DNA of 64,000 nt from Bacillus pseudomycoides. Lineage in GTDB: Bacteria; Bacillota; Bacilli; Bacillales; Bacillaceae_G. Positions 1 to 8,036 of this stretch are shown here, piece after piece. Numbering within the stretch: the first letter of the stretch is position 1; every line of letters begins with the position of its first letter. A program made the position numbers and the translations under genes. Where the stretch lies: assembly GCF_022811845.1 (NCBI RefSeq), contig NZ_CP064266.1, positions 2,294,001-2,358,000 on the forward strand, in the 5' to 3' direction. Under the pieces are notes generated by a model. The model was not told the DNA's origin. It saw nothing but the letters and a program-made list of their open reading frames with translations, and did not search any database.

Positions 1-80
1 AAGAGTCGATAAGGTGTGTCGAATCGCCGTTATATGTAGTGATTCCGCCGATATATTATTTCATGTTACAATAAAGAGAG

Positions 81-308
81 ATGAAACATAAAGGGGCGAA
101 AGATTTGGAACAGAAAAAGCTAAAAAGAATTCTTGAGTATGTATGGACTGCAGTTGTGCTCCTTGTTGGATATTATTTTTTGAAAGACAAAAGCATATGG
201 ATTCTATTTTTAATGACTTTTGTATTAGCAGGCCTAGGAACGTTGTTTATTAACTTTTTCTTTGATAGCTTAAATGTATGGAGAAAGAAAAAGAAAGAAA
301 CAAAATAG
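81..308 (+). CDS. small two-helix membrane protein, unknown function
   Basis: This 75-residue protein has a charged N-terminus rich in Lys and Glu, two hydrophobic segments (about residues 20-35 and 40-60) and a very basic tail ending in a run of Lys. That pattern predicts a small inner-membrane protein with both ends in the cytoplasm. An AAAGAGAG sequence sits directly before the ATG as a weak ribosome binding site. I do not recognise the family. It is followed by a bidirectional terminator shared with the convergent permease gene. Confidence 0.6.
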   Translation: MKHKGAKDLEQKKLKRILEYVWTAVVLLVGYYFLKDKSIWILFLMTFVLAGLGTLFINFFFDSLNVWRKKKKETK

Positions 309-416
309 TAAAGGAGAATGAGTATGCGAACATAGAAGCTTGTGTATCAATTGGTTTACAGCTTGCATCAGCATATTTCTCATTCTACAAACGTTAATGG
401 AAAAACCTCGAATATA

Positions 417-450
417 AAACAGCTCGCTAATATAGCGAGCTGTTTTTTTC
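417..450. terminator. bidirectional Rho-independent terminator
   Basis: The 10-bp stem ACAGCTCGCT / AGCGAGCTGT is followed by a T run on the plus strand and by T-rich sequence on the minus strand. It separates the small membrane protein gene from the convergent permease gene. Confidence 0.85.
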
Positions 451-1852
451 ATGCTTCTTTTTGTTCACTATTATTTTCTTTGGTCAGTAAATGGCTATTA
501 CGCCTAGAATAGAAGAAATATACACATAGTCCAATGACAAGCCAAACCGCAAAGCTTTTCCACGTTGTTGCAGACAGGTTAATCATTAAATAGAGACAAC
601 AACAAATTGCAACGATTGGTAATATAGGGACGAATGGGGCACGGAACCCTCTTTGTAAATTTGGATGTGTTTTGCGTAAGATAAGTACAGCGCAGCAAAC
701 AAATACAAAGGCTGTTAGTGTGCCGATGTTCACTAAGTTTGCAAGTAGATGTAAGTCTAGTAATCCTGCTAGTAAAGCTGCTGCAATTCCCGTAATCCAT
801 GTATTCAATAATGGGATTTTAACTCTTTGATTGATGCGAGATAGTGCTTTTGGAAGTAAACCGTCACGGCTCATTGCATAAGAAACGCGAACTTGTCCAT
901 ACATAACGACTAAAAGAACAGTTGTCATTCCTGTCATTGCACCGACAGCTAATAATCCAGCAATCGTATCTTCACCAACAAAATGAAGAGCGAAAGCAAC
1001 CGGGTCAGAAACATCTAATTGTGTGTAAGGAACCATCCCAGTTAAAACAAAGGATACGATCATATATAATACTGTACAAATAAGAAGAGATCCGATAATT
1101 CCAATTGGTAAGTCGCGCTGTGGTTTTTTCGTTTCTTCAGCGGCTGTTGCAATGGCATCAAATCCTAGAAAAGCAAAAAATACGGTAGCTGCACCTGTAA
1201 TAATTCCATCATATCCAAATGGTAAAAATGGTGTCCAATTTTCGGGCTTAACATACTTTGCACCCGCTACGATAAAGGCAATAATTACTGCTAATTTAAT
1301 TAATACCATAATGTTATTAATGCGAGCACTTTCACGCACACCGAAACTAAGAAGTAGTGTAATTAAAAGTAAAATACATACAGCTGGTAAATCGATTATT
1401 CCACCTTTCCCCATTCCGGGGGCCGAGGCGATAACGGTGGGGAGATGAACATTAAATCCGGAAAGTAACGATTGTAAATACCCGGACCACCCGACGGCTA
1501 CTGCTGCAACAGCTAACAAGTATTCTAGCATTAAACACCAGCCAACGATAAAGGCAACGACTTCTCCAACTGTCATATAGGCATAGGTATAAACGCTTCC
1601 TGACATAGGGATTGAAGAAGCAAATTCTGCATAACAGAAGGCCACGCATGCACAGGTAAATGCGGCAATGAGAAAAGATAACATAATACCAGGACCAGAA
1701 TGTTTGGCCGCAACAATCCCTGTTAAGACGAAAATGCCTGTCCCAATTACAGCACCAATGCCTAAAAAGGTTAAATCTAATGCGGTTAATGTTCTTTCTA
1801 ATTGCCGTGGTGATTCAGTCGTAAGTGGTTTCTTTCGTAATAATGATTTCAC
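449..1852 (-). CDS. APC-family amino acid permease (YfnA/CAT-like)
   Basis: This 467-residue protein has about 12 hydrophobic segments. Its first helix carries the glycine-rich substrate-binding motif GIGAVIGTGIF (about residues 32-42), typical of the APC cationic amino acid transporter branch that includes B. subtilis YfnA. It should import amino acids across the cytoplasmic membrane using the ion gradient; the exact substrate cannot be read. Translation starts at a GTG preceded by AGAGGGGAG. The gene is monocistronic and ends in the shared terminator at 417-450. Confidence 0.88.
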   Translation of the reverse strand: MKSLLRKKPLTTESPRQLERTLTALDLTFLGIGAVIGTGIFVLTGIVAAKHSGPGIMLSFLIAAFTCACVAFCYAEFASSIPMSGSVYTYAYMTVGEVVAFIVGWCLMLEYLLAVAAVAVGWSGYLQSLLSGFNVHLPTVIASAPGMGKGGIIDLPAVCILLLITLLLSFGVRESARINNIMVLIKLAVIIAFIVAGAKYVKPENWTPFLPFGYDGIITGAATVFFAFLGFDAIATAAEETKKPQRDLPIGIIGSLLICTVLYMIVSFVLTGMVPYTQLDVSDPVAFALHFVGEDTIAGLLAVGAMTGMTTVLLVVMYGQVRVSYAMSRDGLLPKALSRINQRVKIPLLNTWITGIAAALLAGLLDLHLLANLVNIGTLTAFVFVCCAVLILRKTHPNLQRGFRAPFVPILPIVAICCCLYLMINLSATTWKSFAVWLVIGLCVYFFYSRRNSHLLTKENNSEQKEA

Positions 1853-1999
1853 TTGGACTCCCCTCTCATTCTTTAATCTTCACAACTGCGAATATAGTAT
1901 GAGCCCATTGTAAAAGAGTATGTAGGTGAATAGAGGTACAGTTGTGTGAGTATAAAAAATCTAGAATTGCTTTAGTAATTTTATTACAATTCAGAATAT

Positions 2000-2023
2000 T
2001 TTGTCAAATAAAATTTTGACAAA
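2000..2023. promoter_or_regulatory. dyad overlapping a -35 element upstream of the antiporter gene
   Basis: TTTGTCAAA (2000-2008) and TTTGACAAA (2015-2023) form a perfect 9-bp inverted repeat with a 6-nt centre. The right arm contains a consensus TTGACA, so a protein bound here would compete with RNA polymerase. The -10 element is not clear. A role as operator is inferred. Confidence 0.4.
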
Positions 2024-2092
2024 TAAAATTGTAGATGTAAGGAAAAACTACCATCAGAAATAAAGGTATTTTATAAAGTAGGAGAAGATATT

Positions 2093-3220
2093 ATGCTGTT
2101 TTATTTTGAACTTGTCGTTATTTTACTTTGTACGAAATTAGCTGGCGATATAAGTGTGAGGCTTGGGCAACCATCAGTATTAGGGAAATTAATTGTAGGG
2201 ATTATTATTGGTCCAGCTGTTTTTGGAATCATTGATAGCTCTGAACTGATTGATGAACTGAGTGAAATTGGTGTTTTGTTACTGATGTTTATGGCAGGAT
2301 TAGAAACGGATTTAGAAGAATTAAATCGTAATTTGAAATCTTCATTCGTAGTAGCGATGGGAGGTATCATTTTTCCTTTTCTCGGTGGATATTTAGCAGG
2401 ACTTGCTTTTGGACTGTTACAATCTCATGCCATTTTTCTAGGATTATTGCTCTGCGCGACATCGGTGAGTATTTCTGTTCAAACATTACGTGATTTAGGG
2501 AAAATGAATACAAGAGAAAGCACAACAATCTTAGGGGCTGCTGTATTTGATGACGTTATCGTTGTGATTCTATTAGCTTTTGTGATGAGTTTTTTAGGTA
2601 CACAAGATGTAAATATTACACTTGTTATCGCGAAGAAAATTATCTTTTTTGTAAGTATCGTTTTTATTGGCTGGAAAGTTGTACCGTGGATTATGAGAAT
2701 GTTGGTGCCACTCCGCGTGTCAGAAGCGTTAATTAGTGCAGCACTTATTATTTGTTTTTCATTTGCGTATTATAGCGAACAAATGGGGATTGCTGGCATC
2801 ATCGGTGCATTTGCTGCAGGTATCGCGATTTCTCAAACAACATATAAACATGAAGTAGAACATAAAATAGAGCCGATTGCGTATGCGGTTTTTGTACCTA
2901 TCTTTTTTGTTAGCATCGGGATGGAGATTACATTTCAAGGGATCGGTAACCAAATTTGGTTTATCATTGTCATGACGATTATTGCTATTCTTACGAAATT
3001 AGTGGGATCTGGATTAGGTGCAAGGTTAACAGGGTTTAATTTAAAATCCTCGATTAGTATTGGGGCTGGGATGGTATCGCGCGGAGAGGTAGCGCTCATC
3101 ATTGCAGCGAATGGATTAACAGCGAATCTACTGGCGAAAGAAAATTTCACTGCTATTGTTATTGTTGTTATTCTTACGACGATTATTACGCCGCCTTTAT
3201 TGAAGAAGTATTTCGTATAA
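2093..3220 (+). CDS. CPA2-family Na+/H+ (K+) antiporter, GerN/NapA/GerT type
   Basis: This 375-residue integral membrane protein has about 12-13 helices and no C-terminal nucleotide-binding domain, as in Enterococcus NapA and the B. cereus GerN and GerT proteins. Helix 5 carries the FDDVIVV motif (about residues 155-161) with the paired Asp residues expected for cation/proton exchange. It probably exchanges Na+ for H+ and possibly K+. In the B. cereus group such paralogues act in inosine germination (GerN) or outgrowth under salt (GerT); I cannot tell which one this is. The RBS is AGGAGAAG. Confidence 0.85.
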   Translation: MLFYFELVVILLCTKLAGDISVRLGQPSVLGKLIVGIIIGPAVFGIIDSSELIDELSEIGVLLLMFMAGLETDLEELNRNLKSSFVVAMGGIIFPFLGGYLAGLAFGLLQSHAIFLGLLLCATSVSISVQTLRDLGKMNTRESTTILGAAVFDDVIVVILLAFVMSFLGTQDVNITLVIAKKIIFFVSIVFIGWKVVPWIMRMLVPLRVSEALISAALIICFSFAYYSEQMGIAGIIGAFAAGIAISQTTYKHEVEHKIEPIAYAVFVPIFFVSIGMEITFQGIGNQIWFIIVMTIIAILTKLVGSGLGARLTGFNLKSSISIGAGMVSRGEVALIIAANGLTANLLAKENFTAIVIVVILTTIITPPLLKKYFV

Positions 3221-3236
3221 AGAGAAAGAGAAAGAG

Positions 3237-3268
3237 AAAGAGTTTATCCTATGTGATAAGCTCTTTTT
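3237..3268 (+). terminator. Rho-independent terminator after the antiporter gene
   Basis: AAAGAGTTTATC and GATAAGCTCTTT pair around a 6-nt loop, followed by T's. The stem is preceded by a short (GAGAAA)n repeat. Confidence 0.8.
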
Positions 3269-3360
3269 TATGAATATAAAAAAGAGTATTAGTGTAGAGT
3301 GGTGAAGTAATAATTGTGTTAAAATTTATGTGTACTTTAGTATTAGAAGGAGAAAAGTGA

Positions 3361-3690
3361 ATGAAGATTACATGGAAAAAAGTTATAAGTATAGTTGTAT
3401 TGCTTTTAATGTGCTTACCATTTATTTTAGGAAAAGAATCAAAAGTTAAAGATTTTCCTGTTTCTGTTTTCTCTTCTTATATTACAGGAGATGATTCGAA
3501 AGGATATAGATATACTTCCTTTTTGCCTAATGTTGCAATATGGATAAAGGGATGGGAAAAGAAGTGGTCGGAAGGAGAAAGGACGGTCTATCAAAAAGGG
3601 GATCGAACTGTAAATGTTTTTCATCCTCCTGGTGAAGATGTCTTTTATCTTTATAACTCGCAAGATATAGAATTAGGATATGAAAAATAA
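3361..3690 (+). CDS. hypothetical exported or membrane-anchored protein
   Basis: This 109-residue protein begins with MKITWKK and a hydrophobic stretch (residues 8-24) that reads as an uncleaved signal anchor or signal peptide. An aromatic, mixed-charge domain follows, with no motif I recognise. AGAAGGAG lies 6 nt before the ATG and supports this start. Its TAA stop lies inside the ATAAA duplicated by the bcr1 element that begins at once downstream, so the element landed exactly at the end of the gene and left the reading frame intact. Confidence 0.6.
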   Translation: MKITWKKVISIVVLLLMCLPFILGKESKVKDFPVSVFSSYITGDDSKGYRYTSFLPNVAIWIKGWEKKWSEGERTVYQKGDRTVNVFHPPGEDVFYLYNSQDIELGYEK

Positions 3691-3843
3691 AGTGAAACTT
3701 TAATCAGTGGGGGTTTTCTCCATCCCCCACTGATTATTAGTTGAACCAATCGGGCTTTTACGGACAGTTCATCTCCCACCTAGCTTCTTTGCTTTCGCTG
3801 AATTTTGAGGTGGGAGTGTTACTGTCCGTTAATGCGGGATAAA
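3687..3843 (+). repeat. bcr1 repeat, full copy A
   Basis: The element is about 155 bp and is flanked on both sides by ATAAA (3687-3691 and 3839-3843), the 5-bp TTTAT-type duplication reported for bcr1 in the B. cereus group. Inside are two inverted repeats: GTGGGGG / CCCCCAC near the start, and TCCCACCT / AGGTGGGA flanked by GGACAGT / ACTGTCC. It is nearly identical to the copy at 35293-35449. Confidence 0.85.
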
Positions 3844-3871
3844 AGCAATCGTTAGAAATGGAGGGTGAAAT

Positions 3872-4148
3872 ATGAAATCATCAACGCTACTATCTAAAAT
3901 AGAAAATCACATGAATCAATTTTCACCAGCTGAAAAAAAGATTGCTCAGTATATTATAGAGAATGCAGAAATTGTTCCTAATCCAACGACAAAAGAAGTT
4001 TCTAATCATGCAGGATCCAGTGAAGCGAGTGTCGTTCGTTTTTGTAAAACAATTGGAATTGGGAGTTTTTAATAGAATTGGTAATCAAGTATTGGATAAA
4101 TTTACAGAAACAAGAGAAGAAGCAGTGCGATTACGGAAATTGAAGTAA
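3872..4148 (+). pseudogene. murR: murR-like RpiR-family regulator, broken by internal deletion
   Basis: Residues 1-66 (3872-4072) are a clean RpiR-type N-terminal helix-turn-helix domain (SPAEKKIAQYI, SSEASVVRFCK). The frame then stops. Directly after, in the +1 frame, lies a 25-residue piece (NRIGNQVLDKFTETREEA) that reads like the C-terminus of the same family. About 200 residues holding the sugar-binding SIS domain are missing. RpiR regulators are normally 270-290 residues. The position just before murQ fits MurR, the MurNAc-6-phosphate-responsive repressor. A 66-residue DNA-binding fragment might still be made from a good RBS (GGAGGGTG). Confidence 0.75.
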
Positions 4149-4219
4149 GGGAGAAGAAGGCACATTAATGCGCTTTCTTTTTTTGTTTTATATAGACAGA
4201 TATAAATATGTTATAAAAA

Positions 4220-4293
4220 GAAATTCCATTTCATAAAATAAGATATAAATATTGATTTTTAGTCTCGTATGATGAAAGTGCGAAATGAAATTT
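4220..4293 (+). promoter_or_regulatory. inverted repeat flanking the murQ promoter region
   Basis: AAATTCCATTTC (4221-4232) and GAAATGAAATTT (4282-4293) are inverted repeats matching at 11 of 12 positions, about 50 bp apart, with TATGAT between them at 4268-4273. They could be operators of the lost MurR-type regulator. This is inferred from position and symmetry only. Confidence 0.4.
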
Positions 4294-4309
4294 TAAAGAA
4301 GGTGAGAAC

Positions 4310-5194
4310 ATGCTAGAAAATTTATCAACCGAACACCGAAATAAAAATACGATGAACTTAGATGAGATGAGCATAAAAGAAATTTTACAAACAATGAATC
4401 GAGAAGATCATAAAGTTGCTGAAGCGGTTGCAAATGAAATTGAGCAAATTGAAAAGATTGTTCAGAGTGTTATTTCATCCTTTCAAAATGGTGGACGATT
4501 AATTTACATTGGTGCCGGTACAAGCGGGCGTTTAGGCATTTTAGATGCTGTCGAGTGTCCGCCAACATTTGGAACAGAGGAGACAAAGGTGCAAGGATTT
4601 ATAGCTGGTGGATTAAAAGCGTTTACCAAGGCGGTAGAAGGTGCTGAAGATCGAGAGGATCTTGCAGTCGAGGATTTAAAAGGTATAGGGTTAAATGATA
4701 AAGATACTGTCATTGGAATTGCTGCAAGTGGTAGAACACCGTATGTGATTGGTGGGCTAAAATATGCAAATGCTGCGGGAGCAAGTACAGCTAGTATTTC
4801 CTGTAATAAGGGCGCTGAGATTAGTAAATTTGCCAAAGTTAGCGTAGAAGTAGAGACAGGTGCAGAGGTGTTAACTGGTTCTACTCGTTTAAAGGCTGGA
4901 ACGGCGCAGAAATTAGTGCTGAATATGATTTCAACAGCTTCCATGATTGGAGTAGGAAAGGTTTATAAAAATTTAATGGTTGATGTGCAATCAACAAATG
5001 AAAAGTTAGTCGAACGCTCTAAGCGAATTATTATGGAAACGACAGGGGCAGAGTACAAGGAAGCTGAGACTTATTATGAGAAAGCAAATCGTAATGTGAA
5101 AGCCGCAATTGTCATGATATTACTGCAGTGCGAATATGGAGAAGCACTAGAAAAATTAACAGATGCGAAAGGGTTTGTGAAAAAGGCATTATAA
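4310..5194 (+). CDS. murQ: N-acetylmuramic acid 6-phosphate etherase
   Basis: MurQ cleaves the D-lactyl ether of MurNAc-6-phosphate to give GlcNAc-6-phosphate, a step in cytoplasmic cell wall recycling. The 294-residue protein has the full family length. It shows the SIS sugar-phosphate motif GAGTSGR (about residues 68-74), the DAVECPPTFG segment with the expected catalytic Glu, the second conserved acidic segment VEGAEDRED, and a C-terminal helical part. The RBS is AGAAGGTGAGA. Its partners are decayed: the regulator upstream and the PTS permease and 6-phospho-muramidase downstream are fragments. MurQ therefore looks intact but without its own substrate-import system here. Confidence 0.95.
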   Translation: MLENLSTEHRNKNTMNLDEMSIKEILQTMNREDHKVAEAVANEIEQIEKIVQSVISSFQNGGRLIYIGAGTSGRLGILDAVECPPTFGTEETKVQGFIAGGLKAFTKAVEGAEDREDLAVEDLKGIGLNDKDTVIGIAASGRTPYVIGGLKYANAAGASTASISCNKGAEISKFAKVSVEVETGAEVLTGSTRLKAGTAQKLVLNMISTASMIGVGKVYKNLMVDVQSTNEKLVERSKRIIMETTGAEYKEAETYYEKANRNVKAAIVMILLQCEYGEALEKLTDAKGFVKKAL

Positions 5195-5217
5195 AAAATG
5201 TGGAGGGGGATTTTACA

Positions 5218-5354
5218 ATGAAGAAAGAAGAGCGGATGGCAAAAGAGATTACGGAGCAGCAATTGCAATTTATGTGAAAATAAAAAATAAACGCCTTCGT
5301 AATTTGATTAAAGGTGGATTACCAGTTGGTTTCTTAGGAATTGGTGAACCGTAA
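5218..5354 (+). pseudogene. murP: murP (MurNAc PTS EIIBC) remnant
   Basis: A good RBS (GGAGGGGGA) precedes an ATG whose first codons (MKKEERMAKEI) read like the start of a PTS EIIB domain. After a junction near 5250 the +1 frame continues as GAAIAIYVKIKNKRLRNL and GGLPVGFLGIGEP, the membrane EIIC segment that normally continues as EPLIYGV. Here a TAA follows EP, and codons for LYGVIL resume right after it. Most of the about 450-residue permease has been deleted. It lies 23 bp behind murQ, as in intact murQ-murP operons. Confidence 0.7.
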
Positions 5355-5371
5355 TTATACGGTGTAATTTT

Positions 5372-5590
5372 AAAGAGTTAATACAAATACTTGGAAAACA
5401 AGCAAAAAAATATGAAATGGAACTCATGGTAGACGTTTCACCAAAGTCATTGCAGCATTTAGGGATTATGTATGAAAATGTAGAGCATCTATTAGAATGG
5501 GGAATTACTGGTTTACGCATGGACTACGGAATAAACGCAAAACAAATCGCACATGTATCACATAGAATGAAGATTGCGTTAAATAAATGA
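5372..5590 (+). pseudogene. mupG: mupG-like (DUF871) fragment, 6-phospho-N-acetylmuramidase
   Basis: This 72-codon open segment without a start codon encodes KELIQILGKQAKKYEMEL, then MVDVSPKSLQHLGI and ITGLRMDYG. It matches the early TIM-barrel part of DUF871 proteins, whose S. aureus member MupG cleaves MurNAc-6P-GlcNAc imported by MurP. Roughly 280 further residues and the N-terminus are absent. With the murR and murP scraps around intact murQ it shows that a complete mupG-murQ-murP-murR locus once stood here. Confidence 0.65.
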
Positions 5591-5602
5591 ACATAAAAAA
5601 AT

Positions 5603-5637
5603 TGCCGGATCTATTTGAAGATACCGGCGATTTTTTA
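5603..5637. terminator. terminator of the EamA transporter gene
   Basis: GCCGGTATCTT and AGATCCGGC pair (with one bulge) on the minus strand, followed by T7. T-rich sequence on the plus strand makes it bidirectional. Confidence 0.8.
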
Positions 5638-6543
5638 GTGACTACGTGCCAGACTGGTATGTGAGCGTGGAATGACCGTTTTGAAGTGAGAAAATAAATA
5701 ACATCCAGTAACGACAATGACAGTCCCTAAAATTTGTATCCACGTTAATGCTTCTCCTAAGAATAAAAACGCTAAAATAGCAGTGAAAATTGGATTGAAA
5801 TTTAGGAAGATTCCTGACGTAGTAGCTCCTAATTTTTGAACGCCAATATTCCAAAATACCATACAAACTACAGTTGAAATTAAACCCGTGTATAACAGGG
5901 AAGTAATAAATGAAGCATTGATATGGGAAACAGTAAAGCTTGGTATGTTAAATGGAAGTAATATAATGACACCGAAAATACCAGAATATAAGGTTGCCAT
6001 CATCGGCGTAGTCGCTTTTGTTGCCCATTTACTACAAACAGAATAAATGCCCCAAATACAAACTGCCGCAATCATCCATAAATCTCCACTATTAAACTGT
6101 AATGAAAATAAAAGTGCGATATTTCCTTTTGAAAGAACGAGAAGAACGCCGAAAAAAGAAAGGATCATCGAAAGAATTTGAAGTCCATTTATTTTTTCTT
6201 TTAAGAATAAAGACGAAAATAATACGATTGAAATTGCATTTAGTGTGGAAATAAGTCCAACATTTGTTGCGGATGTTTGTTCCAGTGCTAAAAATTGAAA
6301 AATGTTAAAGAGAACAACGCCGGTGATTCCCATAAGAAGTAAGGGAAGAATAGCAGCACGCGGTGGAAACAGTCTCTTTTCTTTCAACCAAACAATTGGG
6401 AATAAGCAAAGAACGGCAATGATCCATCTTAAACTTGTAAGCGTCATTGGGGAAGCATGATCTACAAGAGATTTCCCAACGACAAAATTTCCACCCCATA
6501 ATAAGCTCGTCAGCAATAATAAAAAGACATAAAAATAAGGCAT
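5635..6543 (-). CDS. EamA/DMT-family transporter
   Basis: This 302-residue protein has ten hydrophobic helices arranged as two EamA repeats (about residues 8-135 and 150-285). The first helix carries SLLWGGNFVVGKS, and the repeat ends show the usual LGEALT-type motif. Members export amino acids or other metabolites; the substrate cannot be read. It is divergent from an Lrp-type regulator, an arrangement common for amino acid exporters, so that regulator is its probable controller. Confidence 0.85.
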   Translation of the reverse strand: MPYFYVFLLLLTSLLWGGNFVVGKSLVDHASPMTLTSLRWIIAVLCLFPIVWLKEKRLFPPRAAILPLLLMGITGVVLFNIFQFLALEQTSATNVGLISTLNAISIVLFSSLFLKEKINGLQILSMILSFFGVLLVLSKGNIALLFSLQFNSGDLWMIAAVCIWGIYSVCSKWATKATTPMMATLYSGIFGVIILLPFNIPSFTVSHINASFITSLLYTGLISTVVCMVFWNIGVQKLGATTSGIFLNFNPIFTAILAFLFLGEALTWIQILGTVIVVTGCYLFSHFKTVIPRSHTSLARSH

Positions 6544-6744
6544 AGTTTAAACCCCTTTGTAAAAGTAAGAATGAATTGTAAATAATTTTAGCATTTTTCT
6601 TGTTTATCTAGTATATTATTTTGTATAATTATTAAAATTCAAAATAATAAAAGGCTAATAGGTGTATATAAAGAATTTTATTCAAATTTACTCTGAGTTA
6701 TATATGCTTTTTTGAAGAATCATCGGTTAGAAAAGAGGGGTTTC

Positions 6745-7239
6745 ATGGAATCGTCTGTTATTAAAGTGTTAGATGATTTGGATTTGCAAATTTTAGATGT
6801 ACTGCAAAAGGAATCGCAAGTAAGCAATACAGAGCTTGCTCGTAGGGTCAATTTATCACCACCTGCTACTCATGCAAGGATAAAGCGATTGGAAAGTGAA
6901 GGTTTCATTGATAAACAAGTCGCGATTCTAAATCAAGAAAAACTTGGGTTTGATTTATTATGCTTTATTTTTATGAGTACAAATATTCATCAATCTGAAA
7001 AGCTTGAAGTGCTGGAAAGAGAACTAGAATCTATGCCTGAAGTATTGGAGTGTCATTGTTTAACAGGGGAGTATGATTATTTATTAAAAGTTGCAAACAG
7101 AGATCGAAAGGAACTGGAGCATTTTATTAGGAAGTTAAATAAGCTTGGGATTACACGGATTCAAACGAGCTTAGCGCTTCGTGAAATTAAGTATTCTACA
7201 GTATTACCAATAAGAGATTCGAAAACAAGTACTGAATGA
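6745..7239 (+). CDS. Lrp/AsnC-family transcriptional regulator
   Basis: This 164-residue protein has an N-terminal helix-turn-helix (DLDLQILDVLQKES ... LSPPATHARIKRLE, about residues 10-52) and a C-terminal RAM effector-binding domain with the typical GEYDYLLKV. I chose the ATG at 6745 because AGAGGGG lies 4 nt upstream; a TTG at 6712 in the same frame has no RBS. It probably senses an amino acid and controls the divergent EamA exporter gene through the roughly 200-bp AT-rich intergenic region. Confidence 0.88.
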   Translation: MESSVIKVLDDLDLQILDVLQKESQVSNTELARRVNLSPPATHARIKRLESEGFIDKQVAILNQEKLGFDLLCFIFMSTNIHQSEKLEVLERELESMPEVLECHCLTGEYDYLLKVANRDRKELEHFIRKLNKLGITRIQTSLALREIKYSTVLPIRDSKTSTE

Positions 7240-7257
7240 GATCAGTGCTTGTTTTTT
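7225..7257 (+). terminator. terminator after the Lrp gene
   Basis: ACAAGTACTGA and TCAGTGCTTGT form a stem followed by T6. The 5' arm overlaps the end of the coding region. Confidence 0.8.
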
Positions 7258-7281
7258 CATATATAAAATTCAGAATAATAA

Positions 7282-7310
7282 TTGACGCAATTAAGGAGTG
7301 GGTGTATTAT
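7282..7310 (+). promoter_or_regulatory. sigma-A promoter of the acetyltransferase gene
   Basis: TTGACG (7282-7287) and TATTAT (7305-7310) are separated by exactly 17 bp, 63 bp before the start codon. Confidence 0.65.
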
Positions 7311-7373
7311 TATATGAATTTATGAATTAATATACACTTAAGTTTATAAATATTTAATATAAGGAGATCAATC

Positions 7374-7829
7374 ATGCAAATTTCTAACGCGATTACAAGT
7401 GATGTAAAGGAAATATACAACTTAATTGAAATATATTCGAAAGAGGGAGTTGTTTTGCCGCGTTCACTTTTGTCACTTTACCAGTATTTACAGTGTTTGT
7501 ATGTTGTGAAAGAGGAGGGGGAAATTTTAGGAGTTGCTGGTTTGCATGTTTTAGGTGAAGATCTTGCCGAAATACGATCATTAGTCGTATCGGATACATA
7601 TGCAGGTAAAGGATTAGGACGTATGTTAGTTAATCATGTAATAAGTGAGGCTTCTAAAATAAAGGTAAGAAGGGTAATTTCTTTAACGTATCAAACGACA
7701 TTTTTTCAAAAGTGTGGTTTTGATTTTGTTGATAAGGAATTGTTGCCTGAAAAAGTGTGGGTAGATTGCAGACATTGTCCAAAATTTGATTGTTGTGATG
7801 AAGCTGCGATGATTCGGTATGTGGATTAA
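7374..7829 (+). CDS. GNAT-family N-acetyltransferase, N-acetylglutamate-synthase-like
   Basis: This 151-residue protein is a single GNAT domain. The acetyl-CoA-binding motif A is clear (IRSLVVSDTYAGKGLGRML, with the GKGLGR loop at about residues 80-85). The C-terminus has an unusual Cys cluster, CRHCPKFDCCDE, seen in the short GNAT proteins related to the acetyltransferase domain of N-acetylglutamate synthase. The RBS is AAGGAGATC. The substrate is not established. It is monocistronic with its own promoter and terminator. Confidence 0.8.
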   Translation: MQISNAITSDVKEIYNLIEIYSKEGVVLPRSLLSLYQYLQCLYVVKEEGEILGVAGLHVLGEDLAEIRSLVVSDTYAGKGLGRMLVNHVISEASKIKVRRVISLTYQTTFFQKCGFDFVDKELLPEKVWVDCRHCPKFDCCDEAAMIRYVD

Positions 7830-7849
7830 ATGTTAGAGTGTATGCGGCA

Positions 7850-7877
7850 CATACTCAGTTGAGTATGTGTTTTTTTA
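7850..7877 (+). terminator. terminator after the acetyltransferase gene
   Basis: CACATACTCA / TGAGTATGTG is a 10-bp perfect stem followed by T7. Confidence 0.88.
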
Positions 7878-7965
7878 TGATGAGACACATATTTGAATTT
7901 GATGCGTATATAACTTTTATCAAAAAAAGTATATTAGAAAAATTGAGTTAACTCCCTCTCTATTG

Positions 7966-8010
7966 TTGACAGTACAATAAACTCTCATATAGAATGAATG
8001 ACAGTCATTC
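7966..8010 (+). promoter_or_regulatory. promoter and operator of the TetR-family gene
   Basis: TTGACA (7966-7971) and TATAGA (7988-7993) are spaced by 16 bp. A perfect 15-bp palindrome GAATGACAGTCATTC (7996-8010) begins 2 bp after the -10 element, placed for autorepression by the TetR-type protein encoded next. Confidence 0.7.
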
Positions 8011-8036
8011 TATACGTGTGTGAAAGGATCTAGATA

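Noticed and set aside
308..400. Short peptide ORF after the first gene (start near 321)
   Set aside because: GGAGAATGAGTATG looks like a start but the frame stops after five codons and no frame continues as a convincing protein.
4504..4944. 146-codon ORF antisense to murQ
   Set aside because: Shadow of murQ; no RBS or recognisable domain.
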